Shown one piece after another: positions 53,052 through 62,090 of a DNA stretch of 64,000 bases (position 1 is its first letter; every line of letters begins with the position of its first letter). The position numbers and the translations under genes are program-made. Origin of the DNA: Streptomyces microflavus (GTDB lineage Bacteria; Actinomycetota; Actinomycetes; Streptomycetales; Streptomycetaceae). A model generated the notes under the pieces. The model searched no databases. It saw nothing but the letters and a program-made list of their open reading frames with translations, and was not told where the DNA came from. The stretch covers positions 310,001-374,000 of the forward strand of contig NZ_BMUG01000004.1 in assembly GCF_014650075.1 (NCBI RefSeq), given 5' to 3'.

Positions 53052-54478
53052 TAGGTCTCCAGGAGGACGGGCACGCCGAGCAGCGGCCAGACGGTGAGGG
53101 CGAAGGCGAGGACGAGGGCCGCGGTGAGCGGGGCGAGGAAGGCGGACAGCCGCAGCAGGTCGCGCGGGGTGTAGGTCGGGGTGCCGGGCACGTCCGCGAA
53201 GAGGGCGACCGGCTTGGCCGAGGAGGGCAGCGTGTGGCAGAACCCGGCGGCCGCCGTGGAGGCGAGCGCCGCCGCGACCGGGTTGACGCCCGCCCCGATC
53301 GCCGCCGCGACCACCAGCGGGACGAGCACCGAGGACCGGGCGGAGCGCGACTGGAGGGCCAGATGGGCGGCCGTACTGACGACGACCACCCCGGCGAGGA
53401 ACAGCCAGGGGGGCGTGGAAGCCCCCAGGGGTATCCACCCCACCAGCCAGCTCGCCGCACCCGAGTCGGAGAGGGCGACGCCCATCGCCATGGTGGCGGC
53501 CATGAACAGCAGCAGCGGCCAGGGGACCGTGCGCAGGCCGTCCTTGAAGCGGACCGTCCCCAGCGCGGGCGAGGTCGCCACGAGCGCGCCGATGAGGGCG
53601 ACCACGGCGGGCGACACCCCGTGCAGCGGTTCGCTGCACCACAGCAGGACCACCGTCGCGAGCAGGAGCAGGCACCGGGACTCCGCCGGGGTGAACGGTC
53701 CCTCGACGGCCGTCTCGGCATGCTCCTGGATCTGCGCCGCCGTGATCTTCACCGGGCCCGTGCGGTCGGCCCGCCGGGTGGTGGTCAACAGCACCAGTTC
53801 GGCGGCGAGATGGGAGGAGACGACGGCCAGCGGCAGCCCGAGGACGAGCCACTGCACGAAGCCCAGCCGCTCCCCGGTCTGTTCCCAGAGCACCCCGACG
53901 GTGATCAGATGGGCCCCCGCGCCGATCAGGGTCGCGACGGCGGACAGCAGGATGACGGTCGGGAAGAGCAGCGCCAGCATCACCACCAGACGGGCGCGTT
54001 CGCGCAGGGCGGCGGCCAGCGCCAGGAACACCGGGAGGGCGAGGGCGGCCCGGCCCGAGGTGGCCGGCACGGCGAACGCGGTGACGACGAGTCCGGCCGT
54101 GGTCAGATGCACCAGCTGGCGCACGGTCCGAGCCCCGCCGACCAGGAACACGGCGGCCCGGCCGGCCAGACCGGTCCGGGTCACGGCGGCGGCCAGGACG
54201 AAGGCGCAGATCAGCAGCCACACCGTCTCGTCGCCGAGGGCGGCGAAGAGGGTCTCACTGCTGATCACCCCCGTCACGGTCAGCGCCAGGCCCGCCCCGA
54301 GCGCGACGTAGGCGTCGTCCACCGGGGTGGCGATCCAGGCGGCGGTGGCCAGGGCGAAGACGGCGAGGGCGAGCCGCCCGTCGGCACTGAGGCCGGGGGC
54401 GGCGCCGGGGACGGCGAGGAGAGCGCAGAGCCCGAGGACGGCACAGAGGCCGAGGGTCTGCCGGAGAGGGAGAGGCAC
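53051..54478 (-). CDS. DASS/SLC13-type anion permease, likely glycerate or dicarboxylate
   Basis: 475 residues with 11-12 predicted TM helices, ATG at 54476-54478. DASS/SLC13-like features: ALGDETVWLLICAFVLAAAV for the first hairpin region, AVPATSGRAALALPVFLALA for the first carboxylate-binding loop, and GFCHTLPSSAKPVALFADV near the C-terminus for the second. It lies directly upstream of glycerate kinase, so glycerate uptake followed by phosphorylation is a reasonable inference; dicarboxylate transport is possible. It ends at the TAG whose last base begins the inverted-repeat element. Confidence 0.85.
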   Translation of the reverse strand: MPLPLRQTLGLCAVLGLCALLAVPGAAPGLSADGRLALAVFALATAAWIATPVDDAYVALGAGLALTVTGVISSETLFAALGDETVWLLICAFVLAAAVTRTGLAGRAAVFLVGGARTVRQLVHLTTAGLVVTAFAVPATSGRAALALPVFLALAAALRERARLVVMLALLFPTVILLSAVATLIGAGAHLITVGVLWEQTGERLGFVQWLVLGLPLAVVSSHLAAELVLLTTTRRADRTGPVKITAAQIQEHAETAVEGPFTPAESRCLLLLATVVLLWCSEPLHGVSPAVVALIGALVATSPALGTVRFKDGLRTVPWPLLLFMAATMAMGVALSDSGAASWLVGWIPLGASTPPWLFLAGVVVVSTAAHLALQSRSARSSVLVPLVVAAAIGAGVNPVAAALASTAAAGFCHTLPSSAKPVALFADVPGTPTYTPRDLLRLSAFLAPLTAALVLAFALTVWPLLGVPVLLET

Positions 54479-54595
54479 GGTGTACAGCCTCTGAAGGCGC
54501 GGTGAGCAGCCGATGAGCCGCCGGTGAAAGGCTTTTCATCAGGCCGCCGTATGCCGCATCCGGGGCTCGGGCCCACCGTACGCCGGAGCCCCGGC

Positions 54596-55255
54596 TCAGG
54601 GCAGCCGGTACCCCATCCCCCGTACCGTCTCCAGCCGCTCCGCCCCCAGCTTCCGGCGCAGCGCACGGACGTACACGTCCACGATGTTGGAGCCCGGGTC
54701 GAAGTCGTACCCCCACACATGGGAGAGGATCTGCTCGCGCGAGAGGACCTGCCCGGGGTGGCGCAGGAACATCTCAAGCAGCACGAACTCCCGTGCCGTC
54801 AGGTCCACCGTCCGCTCGTCGGCGCGGGCCCGGCGCGTCCGCAGGTCCAGGGCGAGGCTGCCGCTGCGCAACAGGGTGACCTCGGGGGCGCGTCCGGCCG
54901 TGCGTTGGCGCAGCCGTACCCGGGCGAGCAGTTCCTCGAACCGGAACGGCTTCGTCATCCAGTCGTCGGCCCCGCCCTCCAGACCCGCCACCGTGTCCCG
55001 CACGGAATCCCGGGCGGTGAGCACGATGACCGGCAGGGTGACCCGCGCCTCGCGCAGCTCACGCAGGACGGTGAAGCCGTCCCGCCCCGGCAGGCCGATG
55101 TCCAGCAGCATCAGGTCGAACGCGCCGGTCAGCGCATGTCCCAGCGCCATGTCCCCGTCGTCGGCGACGACCGTCGTGAAGCCGTTGGCGCGCAGCCCCT
55201 TCTGGACGAACGAGGCGATGCGCTCCTCGTCCTCGGCGATCAGAATGCGGTTCAT
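54596..55255 (-). CDS. OmpR/PhoB-family response regulator
   Basis: 219 residues, ATG at 55253-55255, overlapping the kinase stop by 4 bases. The receiver has acidic residues AEDEE (8-11), phospho-acceptor Asp52 in LLLDIGLPG-like text, Thr in VLTARD and Lys in MTKPF. The C-terminal winged helix (LTAREFVLLEMFLRHPGQVLS, then SNIVDVYVRALRRKLG) is complete. Cytoplasmic DNA-binding partner of the kinase upstream; the target genes are unknown. Confidence 0.95.
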   Translation of the reverse strand: MNRILIAEDEERIASFVQKGLRANGFTTVVADDGDMALGHALTGAFDLMLLDIGLPGRDGFTVLRELREARVTLPVIVLTARDSVRDTVAGLEGGADDWMTKPFRFEELLARVRLRQRTAGRAPEVTLLRSGSLALDLRTRRARADERTVDLTAREFVLLEMFLRHPGQVLSREQILSHVWGYDFDPGSNIVDVYVRALRRKLGAERLETVRGMGYRLP

Positions 55256-56676
55256 GAGTCCGTCTCCAGGATGAGTACGAAGGTGGCTCCGCCGCCTTCG
55301 GTCCGGCGTAGTTCGACGCGGCCGTGGTGGCCCTCCGCGATGGCCTTGACGATGGCGAGGCCGAGCCCCGCGCCGCTGGTGCGGGCCCCGCGGCGGGAGG
55401 TGCCCCGGCGGAACCGCTCGAAGATCACCTCGGCGTCCTCCGCCGGAATCCCGGGCCCGTGGTCGGCGACGTACAACTCGACGCGCTCGCCCTCGGCCCG
55501 TGAGCCGATACGGATGCGCTGGCCAGGCACGGTGTGCTGGACGGCGTTCTGCGCGAGCTGGACCATCGCCTGTGTCATCCGCTGCGGATCCAGCCGCACT
55601 TCGAGGTCCGCGACCCCGTCGAGCACCCAGTCCCGCTCGCCGAGGGTCCGCACCTTGACGAACACGTCGGCGGTCAGCTCCGCGACCTGGACGGGCTCCG
55701 GGCGCACGAAGTCGGGCCGTTCGGCCCCCGCGAGCAGGAGCAGGTCCTCCACGATGCGGCTCATCCGGTCCAGCTCGTCCGTGACCAGCCGTACCGTCTC
55801 CTCCCGGTCCGCCGGATCGTCGCCCATCAGCTCCAGATGGCCCCGGACGATGGTGATGGGGGTGCGCAGCTCGTGCCCGGCGTCGTCCACGAAGACCCGC
55901 TGCGCGGCGAACGCCCGCTCCAGCCGGTCCAGCATCCCGTTGAACGTCTCGGCGAGGGCCGCGATGTCGTCCCGCCCCGCCACCGGGATACGCCGGGTGA
56001 GGTCCTGCTCGGTCAGCTCCGCCGCCGTCGTCCGGACGAGCCGGACGGGCGCCAGGATGCGCCCGGCGACGGCCCAGCCGATCCCGGTCGTCATCAGCAG
56101 CGCCACCCCCGACAGGCTGAGCAGCGTCCAGAACGTCTTGTCGGCGACGGCCCGTTCCCGCTCCGGGTGGAACGCGACGACGAACGCACCGGGCTGCCCT
56201 CCGCCGGCCGGCCCGATGGCGACCTTGGCCCAGCGCAGTTCACCCTGCGGGCGCTGCAGGGTCCCGAAGGAGCGCTCTGAGGCATGGATCCGGGTGAGCG
56301 CCGCACCGTCCTGCCAGAGGGCGGTGTGCCCGGGGAGATCGCGCCGCTGCCGGATGACGGCGGGCTCGGCGCCGGGCGGCCCGGTCAGGCCCAGCAGCTC
56401 CTCGTCGGGGTCCGCGTACTGCCGCTGCAGATAGACGCGGAGCAGCCGGTCCGGATCGTCGAACCTGCCGCCGGTGTCCGGATCCACCCCCTGCGGCACG
56501 AAGTTCGCGAACTCGCCGGTCTCCTGGGTGAGCAGCTGGCTGGTGCGGTGGTCCACGTCCCGCTGGAGGATCGAGCGCACGGTCACGGCGACCGCGCCCA
56601 GCGCGACCGCCATGACGACGAGCAGCCACAGCAGGATCCGTACCCGGGCGGAAACCCTCGGCAGGCTAACCGTCAT
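55252..56676 (-). CDS. Membrane sensor histidine kinase
   Basis: About 474 residues from ATG 56674-56676; several in-frame ATGs up to 56742 are possible but would overlap the upstream gene further. TM1 lies at about 13-35, an extracellular sensor domain of about 145 residues follows, then TM2 (183-205), HAMP, HisKA with DDAGHELRTP (His268), and a HATPase with NAVQH (N box), DHGPGIP and GAGLGLAIV. The sensor domain has no recognised fold. It pairs with the response regulator downstream. Confidence 0.93.
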   Translation of the reverse strand: MTVSLPRVSARVRILLWLLVVMAVALGAVAVTVRSILQRDVDHRTSQLLTQETGEFANFVPQGVDPDTGGRFDDPDRLLRVYLQRQYADPDEELLGLTGPPGAEPAVIRQRRDLPGHTALWQDGAALTRIHASERSFGTLQRPQGELRWAKVAIGPAGGGQPGAFVVAFHPERERAVADKTFWTLLSLSGVALLMTTGIGWAVAGRILAPVRLVRTTAAELTEQDLTRRIPVAGRDDIAALAETFNGMLDRLERAFAAQRVFVDDAGHELRTPITIVRGHLELMGDDPADREETVRLVTDELDRMSRIVEDLLLLAGAERPDFVRPEPVQVAELTADVFVKVRTLGERDWVLDGVADLEVRLDPQRMTQAMVQLAQNAVQHTVPGQRIRIGSRAEGERVELYVADHGPGIPAEDAEVIFERFRRGTSRRGARTSGAGLGLAIVKAIAEGHHGRVELRRTEGGGATFVLILETDS

Positions 56677-56962
56677 CACCGAGGTCGTCGTCATCGTCGT
56701 CATCCCCATCGGCCGCCGAGGGCCCCGGAACGACGTCATCACCGGTGGAGGACGGCGACGACGGCGACGACGGGGAGGCGGGCGCCGACGGAGAGGCGGA
56801 CGGCCCGGGTGTGGGAGTACCGCCCGGACGCTCGTCGAGCTGTACGGCGGGGGGCACCTTCGGCGCTTCGGGCGTGTCCGTCATGGCATAGCTGGTGGCC
56901 GCTATGCCCAGCGGTACGGCGACGACGGCCGCCAGGGCCGCCAGACGAGGAGAGAAAGCCAT
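56666..56962 (-). CDS. Small acidic exported protein upstream of the two-component genes
   Basis: 98 residues from ATG 56960-56962, with GGTGGGGG immediately upstream; the frame extends further but lacks a site. A signal peptide (SPRLAALAAVVAVPLGIAA) is followed by a Pro/Ser-rich stretch and a C-terminus with seven consecutive Asp. Its end overlaps the kinase start by about 11 bases, so the three genes are one operon. Streptomyces has many such small secreted hydrophilic proteins. A role as an accessory of the sensor or as a cation-binding peptide is possible; no function is known. Confidence 0.75.
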   Translation of the reverse strand: MAFSPRLAALAAVVAVPLGIAATSYAMTDTPEAPKVPPAVQLDERPGGTPTPGPSASPSAPASPSSPSSPSSTGDDVVPGPSAADGDDDDDDDLGDDG

Positions 56963-57165
56963 ACCCCCACCCTGGTCGCGCCGGGCGGAGCGGACATGAA
57001 GCCCAGATGAACATTCCTTCATCCGGGGCGGCCGAAAGGAACCTACCGGGGAACTGTCCTGCGGCCGCGACCAATCAATTCTGTGAGCGGCTCCGAATGG
57101 ACGACATCAGCAATCGAACGTCGTTCCGGTTCTGCGCCGGGACTTCCGGAAGGGGATGCGTCTTC

Positions 57166-57990
57166 GTGATAGCCCGCCGTACAACTCGCCTCGCCGCACT
57201 GTTCGTCCTGCCCGCCGCGCTCACCCTCGGAGTGGCCGCACCCGCCCTGGCTCACGAGGGGCACCCCGCCGGCACCACGAAGGCGGCCGAGGGCGACACG
57301 TACCAGATCGACCTGGAGCAGCTGAACGACTCCGGTGCCAGTGGTGCCGCACTGGTCAGCCTGGAGGGCGACAAGCTGACGGTGAAGATCGAGGCCCAGG
57401 GGCTGGTCCCCGGCCAGCCGCACGCGCAGCACATCCACGGTTCCACCGACGGCCATGACTTCCGCTGCCCGGACAAGAGCGCGGACAAGGACGGGGACGG
57501 CATCGTCACGACCGCCGAGGGGCTGCCGACGTACGGGGACATCAACATCTCCCTGACCACCAAGGGCGACACGTCCAAGGACAGCGGCCTCGCGGTGGAC
57601 CGGATGCCCGTCGCGGACAAGAACGGCAAGCTGACCTACTCGCGGACCATCACCGTCTCGCAGGACGTGGCGGACCACCTCAAGGACCTGCACGTCGTGC
57701 AGCACGGCATCGACCGGAACAACGACGGGAAGTACGACTTCGGCGCGGGCAAGAGCGAACTCGACCCGAAGCTGCCCCAGGAGGCCACCGCCCCCGCCAA
57801 CTGCGGCATGGTCAAGGGCGCCGCGGTCGGCTCCATGCCGGTGGGCGGTGTCGAGACCGGCGGCGGGACCACCCGGGGCGTGGAGTCGCCGGGCCTCCTC
57901 GCCGCCGGCGGCGCGGCCGTCCTCGCGGCCGGCGGACTGTTCGCGGTACGCCGCCGGACGCGGACCACGGACGCCGGTCACAACGTCTGA
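57166..57990 (+). CDS. Secreted CHRD-domain protein with a C-terminal TM anchor
   Basis: 274 residues from GTG 57166, with GGAAGGGG about 10 bases upstream. The signal peptide ends ...APALAHEGHP. A CHRD-type beta-domain spans about 40-215 (YQIDLEQLNDSGASGAALVS; PHAQHIHGSTDGHDF), with EF-loop-like DKDGDGIVTTAE and DRNNDGKYD in it. The C-terminus is a Gly-rich spacer, a hydrophobic helix (SPGLLAAGGAAVLAAGGLFA) and RRRTR. That resembles a sorting signal, but no LPxTG or LAxTG motif is visible. A sortase gene lies 67 bases downstream, so a surface-displayed protein is likely. Confidence 0.83.
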   Translation: MIARRTTRLAALFVLPAALTLGVAAPALAHEGHPAGTTKAAEGDTYQIDLEQLNDSGASGAALVSLEGDKLTVKIEAQGLVPGQPHAQHIHGSTDGHDFRCPDKSADKDGDGIVTTAEGLPTYGDINISLTTKGDTSKDSGLAVDRMPVADKNGKLTYSRTITVSQDVADHLKDLHVVQHGIDRNNDGKYDFGAGKSELDPKLPQEATAPANCGMVKGAAVGSMPVGGVETGGGTTRGVESPGLLAAGGAAVLAAGGLFAVRRRTRTTDAGHNV

Positions 57991-58057
57991 CCTCGGGCTC
58001 CGCACCTGATCGACGACCCGTCACGGCCGAGCACAGGGAACAGGGAAAGGTGAAGCG

Positions 58058-58735
58058 ATGGACAGGGCACCCGACGAGGACCCGCCCCGCAGTTCGCCCT
58101 GGCGGCGCCGGGTCCCCCTCGTCGCCATCGCCGCCCTGCTCCTGACGGGCGGGCTGCTGCTGGCGCTGGGAACCGCCCGGCAACAGCCCGCCCCGCCTCC
58201 CGCGGCCGACAAGGGCACCCGGCCCACCGCCCCGCACTCACCGACACCCTCCACCGAGCCGCAGGCAAGGGCGCTACCGCCCTCCCGCCCCGTCAGCATC
58301 ACGATCCCGTCCATCGAGGTCACCTCCGACCTCGAACAGCTAGGGCTGGGCAAGAACCGCGCCATGGAGACGCCGAAGGATCCGGTGAAGGCCGGCTGGT
58401 ACCGCCCCGGAGCCACCCCCGGCGCGATCGGCCCCTCGGTGATCGCCGGGCATGTCACCTGGGACGGATCACCGGCGGTGTTCTTCGAGCTCACCGAACT
58501 CGAACCCGGTGACCGCATCGAGGTGAGGCGCGCGGACGGCCGGACGGCGGAGTTCACCGTCGACCGGACCGCCACCTACCCCAAGGACGACTTCCCCACG
58601 GTCGAGGTCTACCGCAACCTCGACCACGCCGGCCTCCGTCTGATCACCTGCGGCGGCAGCTTCTCCCAGAAGAACAGCCGCTACGCAGACAACGTGGTGG
58701 TCTACGCAACCCTGACCGGCCACCAGGGCAGCTGA
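58058..58735 (+). CDS. srtF: Class F-like sortase
   Basis: 225 residues, ATG 58058 behind GGGAAAGG. An N-terminal membrane anchor (about 19-41) and Pro/Thr linker precede the sortase beta-barrel. The catalytic triad is His132 (VIAGHVTW), Cys198 (LITCGG) and Arg208 (NSRYADNVVV). This layout fits class F actinobacterial sortases. It links proteins to the wall outside the membrane. The upstream CHRD protein is a candidate substrate by position only. It is convergent with the DUF4394 gene. Confidence 0.9.
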   Translation: MDRAPDEDPPRSSPWRRRVPLVAIAALLLTGGLLLALGTARQQPAPPPAADKGTRPTAPHSPTPSTEPQARALPPSRPVSITIPSIEVTSDLEQLGLGKNRAMETPKDPVKAGWYRPGATPGAIGPSVIAGHVTWDGSPAVFFELTELEPGDRIEVRRADGRTAEFTVDRTATYPKDDFPTVEVYRNLDHAGLRLITCGGSFSQKNSRYADNVVVYATLTGHQGS

Positions 58736-58751
58736 CTCGGCGGGCTGTTGC

Positions 58752-59627
58752 TCAGCGCTGCTGGTCGAGGGGAAGCGCGAGGTCGGTGACCTGCCGGCGC
58801 TGCGGGAACGCGCCGAGATCTCGGGCGGCCCCGGTGAGCACGTCGACCGCGTACAGACGCGCGGCACCGGCGGTGTTCAAGGTGGCGAAGCCCTGGTTGG
58901 TGCCGTGCTTCGGGGAGAAGTAGATGTCGAAGCCGGCGTCCGGGCCCGCGTCCACGCCGAGGTTCCCGGTCGGGGCAAGAGTGCCGGCGTTGGCGGGCGA
59001 CTGCAGGGAGACCCGGTCGGCCATGGCGTCGACGTCGAACAGGGTCGTCGCGGTCGCGGCGTTGAGGTCATTGTTGGTGTAGGCGGCACCGGTGACGCCC
59101 ATCGCGGTGGAGGGCGGCGTGGTGGGGTTGGTGAGCGTGCCGTCGGTGGTGGTGCCGAGGGGAGCGGCACCGTCGTCGATGTTGTGCCGCAGGTTCTGCC
59201 CGGTGTTGCTGATGACGCGGAGCCGGTTGGCGGCGGGGTTGAAGTCGACGCCGAACTGCCTGCCGGAGAGGGCGACGGTGAGCTGGGAGACCTTCACGGC
59301 CCTGGCGTTGGTGGTGTCGAGGGTGTAGACGCCGCCCTTGTCGCCGACGCCGTAGAGCTTCTCGTTCTGCACGCGGAAGTCGATGCCCACGACCTTGGTG
59401 TCCCCGCGCAGCCCGGACACCTTCCCGATGGCCGAGGCCCCGGCGGGCCGGTCGACGGCGAACGCGACCAATCGCTGGTCGGCGGTCAGCCCGATGGCGG
59501 TGAGCGCCTTGGTTCCTCGGTGGTTCATGTCGTGTCCGTCGCGTCCGTCCGCGGATGCCAGGGCCGGCACGGAGAGGGCGGCGGCCACGGCGACGGAGAC
59601 GGCGATGACGGTCCTGCTTCTACGCAT
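58752..59627 (-). CDS. Secreted DUF4394 protein
   Basis: 291 residues, ATG at 59625-59627. The signal peptide ends near ALASADG. The DUF4394 body is visible in YGVGDKGGVYTLDTTNARAV, FGVDFNPAANRLRVISNTGQ and TLFDVDAMADRVSLQSPA. It has a propeller-like repeat appearance. Function unknown; homologues are usually exported and often accompany DUF4331 and CHRD proteins in Streptomyces. It ends 16 bases from the sortase stop, tail to tail. Confidence 0.9.
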   Translation of the reverse strand: MRRSRTVIAVSVAVAAALSVPALASADGRDGHDMNHRGTKALTAIGLTADQRLVAFAVDRPAGASAIGKVSGLRGDTKVVGIDFRVQNEKLYGVGDKGGVYTLDTTNARAVKVSQLTVALSGRQFGVDFNPAANRLRVISNTGQNLRHNIDDGAAPLGTTTDGTLTNPTTPPSTAMGVTGAAYTNNDLNAATATTLFDVDAMADRVSLQSPANAGTLAPTGNLGVDAGPDAGFDIYFSPKHGTNQGFATLNTAGAARLYAVDVLTGAARDLGAFPQRRQVTDLALPLDQQR

Positions 59628-60336
59628 GACGCTCCAGGGGAAGTGTGGTGACTCGCGAGGAATTCGCGAGCGGGTTCACGACGGGATTCGGAGCCCAGGA
59701 GCGCGCGGATGGGTCGAATCCCGGAAGTCACCCCATTGGAGTCATGAACCGGGCGGAGACGGCATGCACGGGGTGCGCGGCTCCGGCGTCACAGGCGGGG
59801 GCCGGTCGACGGAGCCTCCGAACTCCCCTGCCTTCCAGTGGTGTTGGGCTGCCCCCGGCTATTGGTGATGCCCACTGGACGCCCTGCGGCAGGCACGTTC
59901 CCGATGAGCGCGTGACGCCGGAAGTGCGAATTCCCGCCCACCCTCTTCTTGCGAATGGCTTGCAGTAAGAGGGGTTTTCCTCTTTTGGCCCAATGGTCGG
60001 CGGCTGTGTCGGCGTAGATTTTCGTGGAACGTCCAACTCGCATATTCGCCGGTCCCACCGGCCTTTTCACCCTTTGTGGACCGCGTGGCCGACCCGAGGA
60101 ACCGCCCGGGGTGTGCACACGACGGAGCAACGGCGTGCTTGTCTACGGCTGCGCAGTGCTTGCGTGACAGCGGGACCGGGTTCTGACCCCACCCCGCTGA
60201 TCCCCCTTTCCCGGCCGGCCCGGCCAGTGCGAGACGTCTCGCCGCAGGGCCGAGTGCCATCCCATCAGCCCACCCCCTGGCCACCGCATGCCCTCAGGCA
60301 TGCCAGGCAGGGGAGTCAGCAGACAGAAGGAATACC
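59628..60336. other. 709-base divergent intergenic region
   Basis: Between the divergent DUF4394 and DUF4331 genes. No gene is supported. Part of it (about 59930-60040) is AT-richer than the surroundings and has a small hairpin AAGAGG-6-CCTCTT (59967-59984) followed by TT. It should carry both promoters; a GGAAC at 60029 lacks a convincing ECF -10 partner. Confidence 0.5.
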
Positions 60337-61938
60337 GTGAAGGATTCCCAAGCCAGGCCCCGCTCACGACGCGTCCTGGACCGGTCCCTGCTCGTACTCG
60401 GTGCCACCACCCTGGCCGCAGGACTCGGAGCGATGACCCTCGCCCCGGGCCTCAGCGCGGCCTCCAGCCACCGCGAGGCGCCCCTGATCGCCGGTGATCC
60501 GCGGGCGGACAACACCGACGTGTACGCGTTCACCAGCCCCGACAAGGCCGACACCGTCACGATGGTGGCTAACTGGATCCCGATGGAGGAGCCCAACGGC
60601 GGGCCGAACTTCTACGCCTTCGGCGACGACCTGCGCTACAACATCAAGGTCGACAACAACGGTGACGGGTCCGCCGACGTCACGTACAGCTGGCGCTTCC
60701 GCGGCAGCTACCGCGACGACGCGAACCAGTTCCTCTACAACACCGGCCAGGTCACCTCACTGAACGACCCGGACCTGAACTACCGCCAGGTCTACGACCT
60801 CGTCGTCACCACCGGAGGAAAGAGCCGGACCCTCCTGTCGGGCGTACCGGCCGCCCCGTCCCGCACCGGCCAGGCGTCGATGCCCGACTACGCGGCCCTG
60901 CGCAAGCAGGCGACCCTCGGTCTGCCGGGCGGCGGCAAGACGTACGCGGGCCAGGCCGAGGACCCGTTCTTCGCCGACCTCCGCGTCTTCGACCTCCTCT
61001 ACGGCGGCGACCTGAGCGAGCGGGGTCAGGACACCCTGGCCGGCTACAACGTCAACACCATCGCGATCCAGGTCCCCAAGAAGCAGCTCGCCCTCAGGGG
61101 CAACGCCTCCCGCAACCCGGTCATCGGCGTGTGGTCGACCACCGAGCGCGGCGGCGTCACCCTCAACGACTCCCGGGACAAGGGCGCCACGAAGCAGTGG
61201 AAGCAGGTTTCCCGCCTCGGGAACCCGCTGGTCAACGAGGTCGTCGTCCCGCTGAAGTTCAAGGACGCCTTCAACACCCTCAACCCCAGCCAGGACCGTA
61301 CCGTCCAGCCCGTCGTCGACAAGGTGTACGACCCGATCCTGCCCAAGCTCATCCAGCAGGTCTACGGCGTCCCGGCCCCCAAGACCCCCCGCAACGACCT
61401 CGCCGAGATCTACCTGACCGGTATCTGCAAGGCCTGCGGTCCGATCAAGGCCGACCTGAACGCACACCGCCTCAACAAGGACGCGCCGCTCAAGAAGATC
61501 GTCCCGGCGGAGGAGCTGCGCCTGAACATGGCGGTGCCGCCCACCGCGAGGCCCCAGCGCCTCGGAGTGCTCGCAGGCGACCTGGCCGGCTTCCCGAACG
61601 GGCGCCGCCTCGCCGACGACGTCATCGACATCTCGCTCCAGGCCGTCGAGGGCGCCGCCCAGACCGGTGTGCTCGTCCCCGCGCTCGCGGACGGCGACAA
61701 GGTCGACACGAACGAGGTCCCGTTCGGCACCTCGTTCCCGTACGTCGCGCTGCCGCACACCAAGAACGTGAACCGCGGCCCCGGCGCGGCCGGCCGCAAC
61801 GCCGAGCAGACCTCGACGGAGAACACCGCGGCGAGCCGGGCCATGGAGCCCACCCACGCGGCGGCGCTCGCCGGGGCCGGCGCGCTCCTCCTCGGCGTCG
61901 GCGGCTTCCGCCTCCGCCGCCGCGGCAAGGACAGCTGA
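60337..61938 (+). CDS. Secreted DUF4331 protein with a C-terminal TM anchor
   Basis: 533 residues from GTG 60337, with AGAAGG six bases upstream. An Arg-rich N-terminus (RPRSRRVLDRS) and hydrophobic signal are followed by the DUF4331 marks SSHREAPLIAGDPRADNTDVYAF, read in two halves, and ending with PDGADTV-like text. A DNNGDGSADVTY segment may bind Ca2+. The C-terminus has a helix (AAALAGAGALLLGVGG) and RLRRRGKDS, like a membrane or wall anchor. It heads the operon-like row with the TPR and NicO genes, but a strong hairpin follows it. Confidence 0.9.
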   Translation: MKDSQARPRSRRVLDRSLLVLGATTLAAGLGAMTLAPGLSAASSHREAPLIAGDPRADNTDVYAFTSPDKADTVTMVANWIPMEEPNGGPNFYAFGDDLRYNIKVDNNGDGSADVTYSWRFRGSYRDDANQFLYNTGQVTSLNDPDLNYRQVYDLVVTTGGKSRTLLSGVPAAPSRTGQASMPDYAALRKQATLGLPGGGKTYAGQAEDPFFADLRVFDLLYGGDLSERGQDTLAGYNVNTIAIQVPKKQLALRGNASRNPVIGVWSTTERGGVTLNDSRDKGATKQWKQVSRLGNPLVNEVVVPLKFKDAFNTLNPSQDRTVQPVVDKVYDPILPKLIQQVYGVPAPKTPRNDLAEIYLTGICKACGPIKADLNAHRLNKDAPLKKIVPAEELRLNMAVPPTARPQRLGVLAGDLAGFPNGRRLADDVIDISLQAVEGAAQTGVLVPALADGDKVDTNEVPFGTSFPYVALPHTKNVNRGPGAAGRNAEQTSTENTAASRAMEPTHAAALAGAGALLLGVGGFRLRRRGKDS

Positions 61939-62025
61939 ACCGGCTGTAGCAGGAGACGTACCGAGGCCACGAAGGACGGCTGAACAGGCCGCGGCAGGAA
62001 GCGGATCGAGGCCACGAAGGTGTCC
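61936..62025 (+). repeat. Imperfect 45-bp tandem duplication
   Basis: Two head-to-tail 45-base units follow the DUF4331 stop (61936-61980 and 61981-62025), sharing TGAAC-GGC, GCAGGA and CGAGGCCACGAAGG blocks. The first unit starts at the stop codon. Confidence 0.75.
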
Positions 62026-62057
62026 GGGCCGGGGAGTACCGCCCCCGGCCCGGACAC
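62020..62057 (+). terminator. Strong hairpin after the DUF4331 gene
   Basis: A perfect 15-bp stem (GTGTCCGGGCCGGGG at 62020-62034 with its complement at 62043-62057) and an 8-base loop. It overlaps the last bases of the tandem duplication. Confidence 0.8.
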
Positions 62058-62090
62058 CGGCACCACCGAACCATGGGGAGGACCCTTTTC

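Noticed and set aside
60029..60060. GGAAC as the -35 box of an ECF promoter upstream of DUF4331
   Set aside because: No convincing -10 sequence at the right distance, and it is nearly 300 bases from the start codon.
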